From CALBZE01 sp036381255 (lineage in GTDB: Bacteria > Gemmatimonadota > Gemmatimonadetes > Longimicrobiales > RSA9), in contig DASVDG010000094.1 in assembly GCA_036381255.1 (NCBI GenBank), positions 5,225 to 69,224 on the forward strand: a stretch of DNA of 64,000 nucleotides. Reading direction: 5' to 3'. A program made the position numbers and the translations under genes. How positions within the stretch are numbered: the first letter of the stretch is position 1; the number at the start of each line of letters is the position of its first letter. Positions 7,322 to 15,762 of the stretch are shown here, one piece after another. The notes under the pieces were generated by a model that did no database searches, had not been told where the DNA came from, and was given only the letters and a program-made list of their open reading frames with translations.

Positions 7322-10300
7322 TCACCGGCCGTTCGCGCCGCCGAGCCGCACCGGCGTTTCCCCCAGCACCCGGTCCAGCGTCTCGACCAGGCGGTCGGCG
7401 TCCGCCTCCGTGACCACCAGCGGCGGCTTGATCTTGAGCACGTTGTGCAGCGGCCCGTCCGTGCTGAGCAGGATGCCGTGATCGCGCAGGCGCTCGACGA
7501 CGTACGCGGCGTGGCGCGCGGCCGGCTCCAGCGTCTCCCGGTCGAGCACCAGCTCGACGCCGATGTAGAGGCCGAGCCCGCGCACGTCGCCGATCAGCGC
7601 GTGGCGCTCCGCCAGCGCGAGCAGCCCGTCGAGGAGCCGGCCGCCGACGCGGCGCGCGTTCTGCTGGAGCCGTTCCGCCTCGATCACGTCCAGCACCGCG
7701 AGCCCGACGGCGCACGAGACCGGGTTGCCGCCGTACGTGTTGAAATACTCCATCCCGTTCGCGAACGAGGCGGCGATCTCGGGCGTGGTCACCACCGCGG
7801 CCAGCGGGTGGCCGTTTCCGATCGGCTTGCCCAGCGTCACGATGTCGGGGATGACGCCCTGCGTCTCGAAGCCCCAGAAGTGCGTGCCGACGCGGCCGAA
7901 CCCCACCTGCACCTCGTCGGCGACGCACACGCCGCCGGCCTCGCGCACGTGCCGGTACGCTTCGGCCAGGAAGCCGTCGGGGAGGACGATCTGCCCGCCG
8001 CACCCCGGGAGCGACTCGCAGAAGAACGCGGCCGCGCCGCCGCGCTCCCGCGCCGCGTCGATCGCGTCACGCACGTGCGCCGCGTAGCGCCGTCCCGTCT
8101 CCGCGCCGCGCCCGCGGTACAGTCCGCGATAGGGGTCGGGCAGCGCCACCGCGTGCACCCACGGCGGCGCACCTGCGCCGCCCGGGCCGGCGAACTTGTA
8201 CGGGCTCATGTCGATCAGCGACGTCGTGTTGCCGTGGTACGCCGCGTCGACCACGACGACGTCGCGCCGCCCGGTGTGCGCGCGGGCCAGGCGCAGCGCG
8301 AGCTCGTTCGCCTCGCTCCCCGAACAAACGAAGTAGCACACCCGCAGCGGCTCGGGGAGCATCGCCGTCAGCCGCTCGGCGTAGCGCAGCATCGTCTCGT
8401 GGAGGTAGCGCGTATTCGTGTTCAGCACCGCGGCCTGGCGACGGAGCGCGTCCACGACCCGTGGGTGCGAATGCCCCACGTGCGCGACGTTGTTCACCCC
8501 GTCGAGGTACGCCCGGCCGTTCTCGTCGTAGAGGTACTGCCGCCGGCCGCGCACGATGTGCAGCGGGCGGCGGTAGGACACGCTCAGCGAAGGGCCGATC
8601 CGTCGTTCCCGCGCGGCCGCGAGCTCGGCGGCGGCCGGCACCCGTTCCGCCACGCACCCACCGGGGAGGCCCAGCAGCAGGTTCGGGTCCGGCGACAGCG
8701 ACAGCCACACGCTCCGCTCCGACGGCCGCGCGACGCCCGGGAACGTGCCGTCGTACGCCAGCAGGTCCGTGATGAGCTGGAGGTGCAGGTGCGGCGCCCA
8801 GCCGCCGTTCCCCGGCGGCGCGCCGACGGCGCCGATCCGCTCGCCGGCGGCCACGGCGGCGCCGGGACGCAGGTTCTCGAGCGAGTCCGCCGTCAGGTGG
8901 CCGTACAGCGTGTAGAACGGCTCGCCCGAGTCCGTCCGGTGCTCGAGCACGATCGTCGGGCCGTAGTCGAAGCGGCCGGCGTTGTCCCGCAGCGCGCGGA
9001 CGGCGCCGTCCAGCGGCGCGTGGACCGGCGTGCCGGGCTCGACGAACAGATCGACGCCGAGGTGGACCGTCCGCCACTCCGACCCCTCGTCCGTCTCGAC
9101 CCGGAACGCGTCCACCGTGTTCCAGCGCCGCACCTCGTCGTAGCGGCCGATCCCGACCTCGGCCCGCGCCGCGCGCATCCGGCCGAAGAGCCGCTCCGTC
9201 CACGCGTCCGCGGCGTCGTCGCCGTCCAGCCCGTCGAGCTCGAGGCTGCCGACGCTCAGGTCGAACGTCAGCCGTCGCGCCCCGGCGAGGTCCCGGCCGA
9301 GGACCGGCGCGATGCGGTGCCGGTTCGCGCCGAGCCACGCGACCACCGCCGGCGTGCGCGGACACGGCTCCAGCCTGCAGGCGTGACGGAACACGCAGTG
9401 CGCGAAGTCCGGGCTCACCCCCGCGAGCCGCTCGAGCGCCGCCCACGCGCCCGCTTCGCTGACCGTCAGGTAAGCGTTGGCCGGGTCCCGCTTCCGCTCG
9501 CGCGCCGCGTTGACCACGCTGACGCAGAGCCGCAGCGCGACCAGCGGGTACAGCGCCTCGATCTCCGCGTCGGCGAGGGCGTTCACGCCGTGGTACCCCG
9601 CCACGACCCGGGCCGCCGCCGCGAGCGGGTCGGCCTTTCCCAGCATCGCGTACGCCGCCGCGATCGCCGGCTCCGCGACGAGCCACGAATGCACCAGGTC
9701 GCCGAAGTCGATCAGGCCGACGACGTGCCGCGGCGCCAGCGGGTCCGCCCCGCCGTCGACCAGCACGTTGTGGTCGTTCGCGTCGCCGTGGATCACGCCC
9801 GTCCGGAGCCGCGGCAGCAGGGGGGCCGCCCGGGCGTCGAACAGCCCGGCGAACCGCTCCACGAGCGCGCGCCGCTCCGGCTCGGGCACCTCGCCGAGGC
9901 CCCGCTCCACGAACGGCCGGCCGCGCCGCAGGTCCCACTTCAACGCCCGGTGCGCCGCACCGTCGTCGAACCCTTCGAGCGCGCGGTCCACGGCGCCGAG
10001 CATTCGGCCCAGCTCCGTCAGCAGCTCCGCCGTGTGCGGCCGGAACGCCGCGAGCGGCTCGCCCGGGACGTGCTCGAGGAGCCGCGCGAGGCGCACACCG
10101 CCGCCCGGCGCGGGGAGCTCCGCCACCCACGCGCCCGTCCGCGTCGCCACGACGCGCGGAAACCGGTAGGGCAGCTCCGCCCCCGCGAGCCGGTCGACCA
10201 CCCGCCGCTGGCACTCGAGCAGCGCCGGATCCTCGCCCACCTGCGACACCTTCAGCACGTACGCCGCGCCCGACGCCGTCACGAGACGGAAGTTCCGATC

Positions 10301-10432
10301 CCGCTCGCCCGGGAGCGGCCGCGCACGCCCCGCGATCCCGTACGCCCGCCGCGCGAGACGCTCCGCGTCCGCCACGGTCGGCTCCCGCGGCCGGCGACGA
10401 CGATCCTCCTGCTTCGGCTCCCCGTTCGGCAT
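7322..10432 (-). CDS. Fusion: APH-type kinase + M23 peptidase + class III aminotransferase
   Basis: 1036 aa from the chosen ATG. Part 1 (about 20-340) is an aminoglycoside/choline-kinase-like fold with VIHGDANDHNVLVD (catalytic loop near 214) and IDFGD (metal binding near 242). Part 2 (about 440-570) is a LytM/M23 peptidase with HLGVD (near 458) and HLHLQ (near 549), so both zinc motifs are intact. Part 3 (about 600-1036) is a class III PLP aminotransferase with DGVNNVAHVGHSHP and LGKPIGNGHP, Lys near 867. Kinase plus aminotransferase resembles hydroxylysine kinase with AGXT2L-type phospho-lyases, suggesting phosphorylation then elimination of an amino alcohol. There is no signal peptide. The frame stays open upstream to 10720, but MPNGEPKQ is the first sensible start. 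No clear Shine-Dalgarno site. Confidence 0.85.
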   Translation of the reverse strand: MPNGEPKQEDRRRRPREPTVADAERLARRAYGIAGRARPLPGERDRNFRLVTASGAAYVLKVSQVGEDPALLECQRRVVDRLAGAELPYRFPRVVATRTGAWVAELPAPGGGVRLARLLEHVPGEPLAAFRPHTAELLTELGRMLGAVDRALEGFDDGAAHRALKWDLRRGRPFVERGLGEVPEPERRALVERFAGLFDARAAPLLPRLRTGVIHGDANDHNVLVDGGADPLAPRHVVGLIDFGDLVHSWLVAEPAIAAAYAMLGKADPLAAAARVVAGYHGVNALADAEIEALYPLVALRLCVSVVNAARERKRDPANAYLTVSEAGAWAALERLAGVSPDFAHCVFRHACRLEPCPRTPAVVAWLGANRHRIAPVLGRDLAGARRLTFDLSVGSLELDGLDGDDAADAWTERLFGRMRAARAEVGIGRYDEVRRWNTVDAFRVETDEGSEWRTVHLGVDLFVEPGTPVHAPLDGAVRALRDNAGRFDYGPTIVLEHRTDSGEPFYTLYGHLTADSLENLRPGAAVAAGERIGAVGAPPGNGGWAPHLHLQLITDLLAYDGTFPGVARPSERSVWLSLSPDPNLLLGLPGGCVAERVPAAAELAAARERRIGPSLSVSYRRPLHIVRGRRQYLYDENGRAYLDGVNNVAHVGHSHPRVVDALRRQAAVLNTNTRYLHETMLRYAERLTAMLPEPLRVCYFVCSGSEANELALRLARAHTGRRDVVVVDAAYHGNTTSLIDMSPYKFAGPGGAGAPPWVHAVALPDPYRGLYRGRGAETGRRYAAHVRDAIDAARERGGAAAFFCESLPGCGGQIVLPDGFLAEAYRHVREAGGVCVADEVQVGFGRVGTHFWGFETQGVIPDIVTLGKPIGNGHPLAAVVTTPEIAASFANGMEYFNTYGGNPVSCAVGLAVLDVIEAERLQQNARRVGGRLLDGLLALAERHALIGDVRGLGLYIGVELVLDRETLEPAARHAAYVVERLRDHGILLSTDGPLHNVLKIKPPLVVTEADADRLVETLDRVLGETPVRLGGANGR

Positions 10433-10685
10433 GGTCGGCGGTGGATGGGGTCGGCGTCCATCGGCTCCAGCCGCCATAATACGCGCCGCCGTCCGCCGCC
10501 GCGATGGATCACCGAACCGGCGCGCACCCTCGACTGCAACGTTTGCCCCGTCCGACGCATCTTGGTCTGTGGAGGGGCTCCTCTCCGAGTCGAGACGGGG
10601 CCGTCGCGGCCCGACCGACGCAACCGACCTCGCCCGGTCGGTCGGCCGCGCACTCGATCCGTTCCCCACGACGAGCAGGTGCATC

Positions 10686-11231
10686 GTGCCGTGTTCCGCG
10701 GGGCGAAGATGGTCCGACATCGCCCTGGCCGAAAAGGTCAGGGCCGGCGAAACCGAGGCGCTGGCCGAGCTCTACGCCCGGTACTGGCGCCTCGTGCGGT
10801 CCATCGCCTACCGCCTGACCGAATCGCGCGAGGATGCGGATGACGTGCTCCAGGACGTGTTCGTGGCGCTGCCGGACGCGCTCCGCACGTTCGAAGGGCG
10901 CGGCTCGCTCGAGGGGTGGCTGAGGACCGTCGCGGCACGGAGGTCGCTCATGGCGCTGCGCAAGCGAAGGAGTCTCCGCGAGACGCCGCTCGACGCGTAC
11001 CGGCGGCACCGAACGCCGAGCGCGGCGGAACCCACCGTCGACCGCATCGCGCTCGAACGCGCGCTGGCGGAGCTCGCCGACCCGCTTCGCGTCGTCTTCA
11101 TCCTGCACGAGGTCCACGGCTTCAAGCACCAGGAGATCAGCGAGATGCTCGGCATCGGCGTGGAGGGCTCCAAGTCGAGGCTCCACCGCGCCGTGCGGCG
11201 CCTCAGAGAGCGGCTTCGGAGCGGCCAATGA
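10686..11231 (+). CDS. ECF-type RNA polymerase sigma factor
   Basis: About 181 aa from the GTG at 10686; the start is uncertain because the frame is open farther upstream without ATG. Region 2 is clear (ALAELYARYWRLVRSIAYRL, ADDVLQDVFVALPDAL, then GWLRTVAARRSLMAL) and region 4 ends in an HTH (VHGFKHQEISEMLGIGVEGS, then KSRLHRAVRRLRERL). It directs RNA polymerase to its own regulon, usually including its own operon. The stop codon overlaps the ATG of the next gene (ATGA), so it is translationally coupled to its anti-sigma factor. A weak promoter-like pair, CTGCAA (10534) and CATCTT (10558), lies upstream. Confidence 0.88.
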   Translation: MPCSAGRRWSDIALAEKVRAGETEALAELYARYWRLVRSIAYRLTESREDADDVLQDVFVALPDALRTFEGRGSLEGWLRTVAARRSLMALRKRRSLRETPLDAYRRHRTPSAAEPTVDRIALERALAELADPLRVVFILHEVHGFKHQEISEMLGIGVEGSKSRLHRAVRRLRERLRSGQ

Positions 11232-13480
11232 TGGGATCGTGGCGACATCCGACCTTCGAACGGCTGAGCCGCTACGCGCACGACGAGCTGGTCGGCCGTC
11301 GGCGGGCACGCGTCGCGGCGCACCTGTCCCGTTGCGAGGCGTGCCGCGGCGGCGTGCGCTTCGTCCAGGCGCTGCGTGAGGCCGCGCGCCAGCTCTCCGA
11401 ACCGGACGAGACCGACCGCGCGGAGGCGCTGCTCCGCCGCGTCCTCGCCCGCCGCGCCGCCGGCGAACGGGTGATCCTGCCGCTGAACGGGCCGATCCCG
11501 ATCGGGCGCACGCGGCGCGGATGGTGGCGCCACGCCGCCGCGGCCCTGATCCCGCTCGCCGTCGGCACGACGCTCCTGGTCGGCGTCCCGCGACTGCGCG
11601 CGGACCGGAGCCAGCTCGAGTTCTCGCCCGCACGGCCCCGGGCCGGCCAGACCGTCACCGTCACCTACCGCAGCGGCGTGCTCCTCGACGCGGAGGACCG
11701 CCTCGTCCTGCGCGGCTCGTTCCACGACGCCGACGGCCGGCGCCGACGCATCGAGGCCGCCGTGCTCCGGCGCGTCGGCCGCGGGACGTTCCGGGGCGAG
11801 CTGCGCCTGCCCGCCTCCACCGTCTACGCCGCGTTCGTCGTCGAGGACGCGTCGGGCACCCGGGCGGACACGAACCTCCACCGCTTCTGGGAGGTCCTGG
11901 TCCACGACGCGGACGGCGAGCCGACGTTCGACGCCCTCTCGCGGCGCGTTCAGGCGCACTTCGGCCGGAACTGGGCGGCCGCCCTCGAGAGCGCGCGCTC
12001 GCTCGTCGAACGCCACCCCGAAAAGGTCGCGTCCTGGGGACTGCTCTTCGCCGTCGAGCGGAGCATCGCCGGGAGCGCGGCGCTCGACAGCCTCCGGGCC
12101 GCGCATCTCGCACGACTGCGGAGGTTCGTGTCACACACCGACACGGCCGCGCTCCCGGCCGCCGAGGTCGCGTCCGTCGCGTACCAGGCGCTGACGCTCG
12201 GCGACAGCGTGCTCTTCAGGGAGTGGCTCGCGCGCCTGGCCGACATCGCGCCGCACCACCGCGTCGTCGGACTCGCCCGCTACCTCGACGCGATCGAGCT
12301 GCGCCGCGCCGGCGAGCCGGCACGCGCGCTCGCCCTCTACGATTCGATCTGGAACGAACAGTCCGACGCGCGGAACACGATCGCCGATGCGGCGGTCCTG
12401 ACCGCGCTGGAGGTCGGGGATCCGGACGCGATCGTCGACTGGGTCGATCGCGCGAGCCGGTTGCGGCCGGACGAGCGCGGTGAATACGCGCGCATCCTCC
12501 TCGACCACCCGGCCGTGCGTGCCGCCGGCCTGCGCACGATCCGCCACGAGATCCGGCGACTCGAGGCGCCGCCCGGGCCCGACCGCCCCCTCGGGCGCAC
12601 GGTCGTCGAGGAAGCGGCGCACCGACGCCTCGAGGCGACCCGCCTGATCGCCGCGCTCGGCGCCGCGCTCATCTCGGACGGACACACCCGCGCCGGGCTG
12701 GACACCCTCCGCCTCGCCGCGGCCCGTGGCTGGGACCCCGTCGTCTACCAGAGGGTCGCGGACGGCTTTCTCGCCGCCGGCGACACGTCCGCCGCGCTCC
12801 CGTTCCTCGCCGCGCTCGCAGCCGACCCCGCGGGCGACGAGGATACGCGACGGCGCCTTGCCGAATTCGTCCGCGCACGCACCGCTCCCGACACGCTACG
12901 CGCATGGCTGGACGCGGCCGAGCGCGGGATGCGCCGATACTACGACGAACGCGCGGTCCGCCGGCCGGTCCCACGCGACATCGTCGCCACCGATGCCGCC
13001 GGCAGCCGCCGGACCATCGGGTCGGTGCTCGGCGGCGAGGTCACCGTGGTCGCGATCCTTTTCGGCTATGGCTCGCCGGAGCTGTTGAGCCTGACGTCGA
13101 TCCGGGAGATGGGACGTCGCATCACTGGTCTCGGCGGGCGGATGGCGATCGTCACGCAGCGGCGGCCGAGCCGCGAGTTCCTGCGACGCATCGCCGAAGC
13201 GGAGATCGACTTCCCGGTCCTGGCCGACACCCACGGCGAGGTCACACGGGTGTTCCGGAGTCCGGGGGTCCCGGCGTACTTCGTGGTCGACACCGAGGGC
13301 AGCATCCGTCTCGAGAGCATGTCGCTGGAGGACGCCGTGCGCCACGCCGCGCTCCTCCTACGCGCCGAGCGGAACGAAGCCCTGCTTGCCGTCGACGCGT
13401 CCAGCCGCGTCGATGCCGGTCCCTCGCGGCGCACGGAACACGCGCCGCCGGCGGCCGTGCCGGAGACCGGATCCCGCTGA
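11228..13480 (+). CDS. Anti-sigma factor fused to a large periplasmic region with thioredoxin-like C-terminus
   Basis: 750 aa. The N-terminus is a zinc-finger anti-sigma domain (YAHDELVGRRRARVAAHLSR followed by CEAC, near residue 37). A single membrane segment lies at about 100-120 (AAAALIPLAVGTTLLVGVP). Next come a beta-rich Ig-like region (FSPARPRAGQTVTVTY) and helical, TPR-like segments. The final ~130 residues (about 590-720) have a TlpA/AhpC-like thioredoxin fold with VTVVAILFGYGSPELLSL, FPVLADTHGEVTRVF and VPAYFVVDTEGS. The place where CxxC normally sits reads GYGSPE, so it has no redox-active cysteines. It is probably a membrane-spanning sensor that holds the upstream sigma factor and reads an extracytoplasmic signal. 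Coupled start ATGA. Confidence 0.82.
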   Translation: MMGSWRHPTFERLSRYAHDELVGRRRARVAAHLSRCEACRGGVRFVQALREAARQLSEPDETDRAEALLRRVLARRAAGERVILPLNGPIPIGRTRRGWWRHAAAALIPLAVGTTLLVGVPRLRADRSQLEFSPARPRAGQTVTVTYRSGVLLDAEDRLVLRGSFHDADGRRRRIEAAVLRRVGRGTFRGELRLPASTVYAAFVVEDASGTRADTNLHRFWEVLVHDADGEPTFDALSRRVQAHFGRNWAAALESARSLVERHPEKVASWGLLFAVERSIAGSAALDSLRAAHLARLRRFVSHTDTAALPAAEVASVAYQALTLGDSVLFREWLARLADIAPHHRVVGLARYLDAIELRRAGEPARALALYDSIWNEQSDARNTIADAAVLTALEVGDPDAIVDWVDRASRLRPDERGEYARILLDHPAVRAAGLRTIRHEIRRLEAPPGPDRPLGRTVVEEAAHRRLEATRLIAALGAALISDGHTRAGLDTLRLAAARGWDPVVYQRVADGFLAAGDTSAALPFLAALAADPAGDEDTRRRLAEFVRARTAPDTLRAWLDAAERGMRRYYDERAVRRPVPRDIVATDAAGSRRTIGSVLGGEVTVVAILFGYGSPELLSLTSIREMGRRITGLGGRMAIVTQRRPSREFLRRIAEAEIDFPVLADTHGEVTRVFRSPGVPAYFVVDTEGSIRLESMSLEDAVRHAALLLRAERNEALLAVDASSRVDAGPSRRTEHAPPAAVPETGSR

Positions 13481-13611
13481 GCGACGTAGACCGTCCGAGT
13501 GGCTCCCGCCAGGCAGTAAGCCGTTGCAGATTCACCCTGTCGCCTGCCACGATCCACTCTGTCCCACCGCTCGATCGAGCGTTCGACCACTTGGACGGTC
13601 CACGGGCTTCG

Positions 13612-13803
13612 CTACTGCCGCTCGCTGGTGATCCGGTAGTTGCTCAGCATCCAGGTGTGGAAGTCCAGGATCAGCCGGTCGGCCACGTCCTTCGGAAGCC
13701 CGAGCCCCGTCAGCTTGCTGTAGTAATCCTCCACCACGGTCGCCAGCGCATCCGTCTCGTCGCGCAGCAGCTTGGCCGGAATCTCGATCCGCTCTCGCTC
13801 CAT
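13612..13803 (-). CDS. Small conserved-looking hypothetical protein (63 aa)
   Basis: 63 aa, MERERIEIPAKLLRDETDAL at the N-terminus, mostly helical, ending in LILDFHTWMLSNYRITSERQ. I do not recognise a family. The composition is balanced and unlike a GC-driven random frame (Tyr, Asn, Ile, Trp present), and a GGAG site precedes the ATG by five bases, so it is likely real. It stands alone, with 131 bp to the upstream fusion gene stop on the other strand. Confidence 0.6.
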   Translation of the reverse strand: MERERIEIPAKLLRDETDALATVVEDYYSKLTGLGLPKDVADRLILDFHTWMLSNYRITSERQ

Positions 13804-14169
13804 TCTCCGTGCCGCTCCTCCTTCACCGCATCGTTCGGCGCCGAGCCCCGCGCCGTGCCCGGCCGGCGGCCGGGTCGCCATGGAAACACCGGCGGGGCGG
13901 GTCCGCGTGCACACCGCCGGGGCCGCACGCGACGTCCCGCTCCACGCAGATGCGGTGCCTCGACGCCGGCCGCCGCCCGGAATGGTCCCCGCTCGGCGCC
14001 GTCCGATCCGCACCGACGCCGGGGCCGGACCCGGTTGACGCGCGCCGTGTCCCGGTCTACCGTCCGGTCATGTCGTTCGCCCCGCCTGCGGACGGGGGAC
14101 CGGGCACGTTCCTTTCCGGTCGACGTTCCTCGGGGCCGCGTCTCCAGCCATGGAACGATCGGAGGTGAG
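13804..14169. other. 366-bp intergenic region, nothing recognised
   Basis: Divergent gap between the 63-aa protein and the phosphatase gene. Frames are open but have Arg/Pro/Ala-rich, non-protein-like translations. The last bases hold GGAGG (14161-14165), the ribosome-binding site of the phosphatase gene. I find no strong -35/-10 pair. Confidence 0.35.
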
Positions 14170-14643
14170 ATGGGGGATGGACGTGACATCCGGGACCTCG
14201 TGCCGGGCCTCGCGAATGCGGCGTGTCCGGTGCCGGAGGTGCTGACCGGCGGCCAGCCGACGGAAGAGCATCTGCGGGTGTTCTCGGAGCAGGGTTACCG
14301 GACGATCCTGGACCTGCGCGCGCCGGGCGAGCCGCGCCCGTACGACGAGCCCGAGGCCGCGCGGCGGATCGGGCTGGAGTACGTCAACCTGCCGGTGACG
14401 CCGGACACGCTATCGGACGAGACGTTCGGGCGTTTCCGCCAGCTCATGCGGGATGCGTCAAAGCGCCCGGTCGTGGTGCACTGCGCGTCGGGGAACCGGG
14501 TCGGCGTGCTCCTGATCCCGTACCTCGTGCTGGACGAGGGGAAGGGGATGGAGGAGGCGGTGGATGCGGCGATGGAGGCGGGGCTCCGGAGCCGAGAGAT
14601 GGCGGACCGCGCCATGGATTACGTGCAGCGCCACCTGGGCTGA
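14170..14643 (+). CDS. Dual-specificity/DUF442-like phosphatase family protein
   Basis: 157 aa. The N-terminus has VLTGGQPTEEHLRVFSEQGY and TILDLRAPGE, typical of the beta-lactamase-hydrolase-like/DUF442 and DSP phosphatase families. The catalytic loop reads VVVHCASGNRVGVLL: Cys and Arg are separated by four residues rather than five, as in DUF442 proteins. It may dephosphorylate a small molecule or protein, or act in sulfur metabolism; the substrate is unknown. GGAGG lies four bases before the ATG. A long GC hairpin around 14654-14685 follows the stop. Confidence 0.75.
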   Translation: MGDGRDIRDLVPGLANAACPVPEVLTGGQPTEEHLRVFSEQGYRTILDLRAPGEPRPYDEPEAARRIGLEYVNLPVTPDTLSDETFGRFRQLMRDASKRPVVVHCASGNRVGVLLIPYLVLDEGKGMEEAVDAAMEAGLRSREMADRAMDYVQRHLG

Positions 14644-14700
14644 GCGCGGCGGCGGGCGGCCGCGGCGCGGCGCGGGCGCGCCGCGGCCGCGCCTCGCGGC

Positions 14701-15540
14701 TCAGCTGCCGAGGTGCCGCCGGAACCAATCGATGGTGAGCGGCCAGGCGCTGCGCGTGGCGGCGAGGTTCGCGCCGTCGCGGCCGTCCTGGGCGCGGAGG
14801 AAGCCGTGCCCGGCGCCGGGGAAGACGTGGTATTCGTACGTCTTGCCGAGCTTCTTCATGACCGCCTCGGTCGGCGCGATGGTCGCGTTGACCCGGGCGT
14901 CGTCGCCGGCGTACAGCCCGAGGACCGGCGCGGCGATGGCGGCGAGCGCGTCGGGCTCGGGCGCCCGGCCGTAGTAGACGACGGCGGCGCCGAGCTCGGG
15001 CGAGCGGGTGGCGTGCGCGAACGAGACGCCGCCGCCCCAGCAGTAGCCGACGATGCCGTAGACGGGCCGGGCGGCCGGCAGCTCCATCGCGTACTCGGCG
15101 ACGGCGCGGAGCTGCCGGTGCACGTCGTCGGGGTCGAGCGTACGGATCTCGCGGACCGCCGCGTCCCGCTCGGGCTCGCCCTCGGGCGTCATCGGCACGT
15201 CCCTCATGGTCAGGAGATCCGGCGCGACGGCGATGAACCCTTCCGCGGCGAACTGATCGGCCACGGCGCGCGCCCAGTTGGACAGCCCGTAGATCTCGTG
15301 GACCACGAGCACGACCGGCGCGCGGTCGGCCCGCTCCGGGTAGACGACCCAGGCGCGGACGCTGTCGGCCGGACCGGTCCGCACCATCACCCATTCGCCG
15401 TGACGGGGAGAGGTGGCCAGGCGTTCCGCCGCGTCGTCGGCGCCGGCCGGGAGCGGCATCTCTTTCGTGTCCTGCGCCAGCGCGGGGGCGGCCACGAGGA
15501 GCGAGAGCGCCGCCGCCTGCACGATCCTGAGCATCGACAT
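14701..15540 (-). CDS. Exported dienelactone hydrolase family protein
   Basis: 279 aa. A Sec signal peptide is present (MSMLRIVQAAALSLLVAAPA then LAQ). The alpha/beta-hydrolase core has VVLVVHEIYGLSNW, the nucleophile elbow GYCWGGGVSF with Cys in place of Ser, the acid in YAGDDARVN, and the His in GAGHGFLRA, i.e. the Cys-Asp-His triad of dienelactone hydrolases. In the aromatic ring-cleavage pathway these open dienelactones; exported versions usually have unknown esterase substrates. GAGGTAG is placed well before the ATG, and an upstream in-frame ATG at 15588 lacks one. Promoter candidate at 15627-15655 on the minus strand. Confidence 0.85.
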   Translation of the reverse strand: MSMLRIVQAAALSLLVAAPALAQDTKEMPLPAGADDAAERLATSPRHGEWVMVRTGPADSVRAWVVYPERADRAPVVLVVHEIYGLSNWARAVADQFAAEGFIAVAPDLLTMRDVPMTPEGEPERDAAVREIRTLDPDDVHRQLRAVAEYAMELPAARPVYGIVGYCWGGGVSFAHATRSPELGAAVVYYGRAPEPDALAAIAAPVLGLYAGDDARVNATIAPTEAVMKKLGKTYEYHVFPGAGHGFLRAQDGRDGANLAATRSAWPLTIDWFRRHLGS

Positions 15541-15626
15541 GGCTACCTCACGGGGGTGGAGTGGAGTCGGATGACGCCGGCGCCGCACCCTGGTGCCCGG
15601 GTGACGCCGCAGCGCCGGCGACCCGC

Positions 15627-15655
15627 ATTATGCCATCGGGCCACGTCGTTGTGAA
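15627..15655 (-). promoter_or_regulatory. Candidate promoter of the dienelactone hydrolase gene
   Basis: Minus strand TTCACA (15650-15655), 17 bp, CATAAT (15627-15632), 87 bp before the start codon. The -10 hexamer is identical to that of the class V aminotransferase promoter. Confidence 0.5.
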
Positions 15656-15690
15656 GGGCGTCGTCCGCGATCGGGCATGCGTTCGCGTTC

Positions 15691-15716
15691 GCGCCGACGG
15701 TCGGCTGCGTCGGCGC
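15691..15716 (-). terminator. Hairpin after the first rho gene
   Basis: Inverted repeat GCGCCGAC / GTCGGCGC with a 10-nt loop, about 50 bp past the rho stop and before the next minus-strand promoter. There is no clear U-tract, so its function as an intrinsic terminator is uncertain. Confidence 0.35.
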
Positions 15717-15762
15717 GGCCGGGCCCGCGCGGGCGTGGCGCCAACCTCCGCGGGCGGGCCGG

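Noticed and set aside
7445..10843. 1132-codon plus-strand open frame opposite the three-enzyme fusion
   Set aside because: Same number of codons as the uncut minus frame by coincidence; the translation is dominated by Arg, Val, His and Asp and has no recognisable domain, whereas all catalytic motifs lie on the minus strand.
14644..14700. GC-rich repeat after the phosphatase gene as a mobile element end
   Set aside because: It is simply a hairpin (GGCCGCGGCGCG/CGCGCCGCGGCC) in an intergenic spacer between convergent genes; a terminator is the simpler reading.
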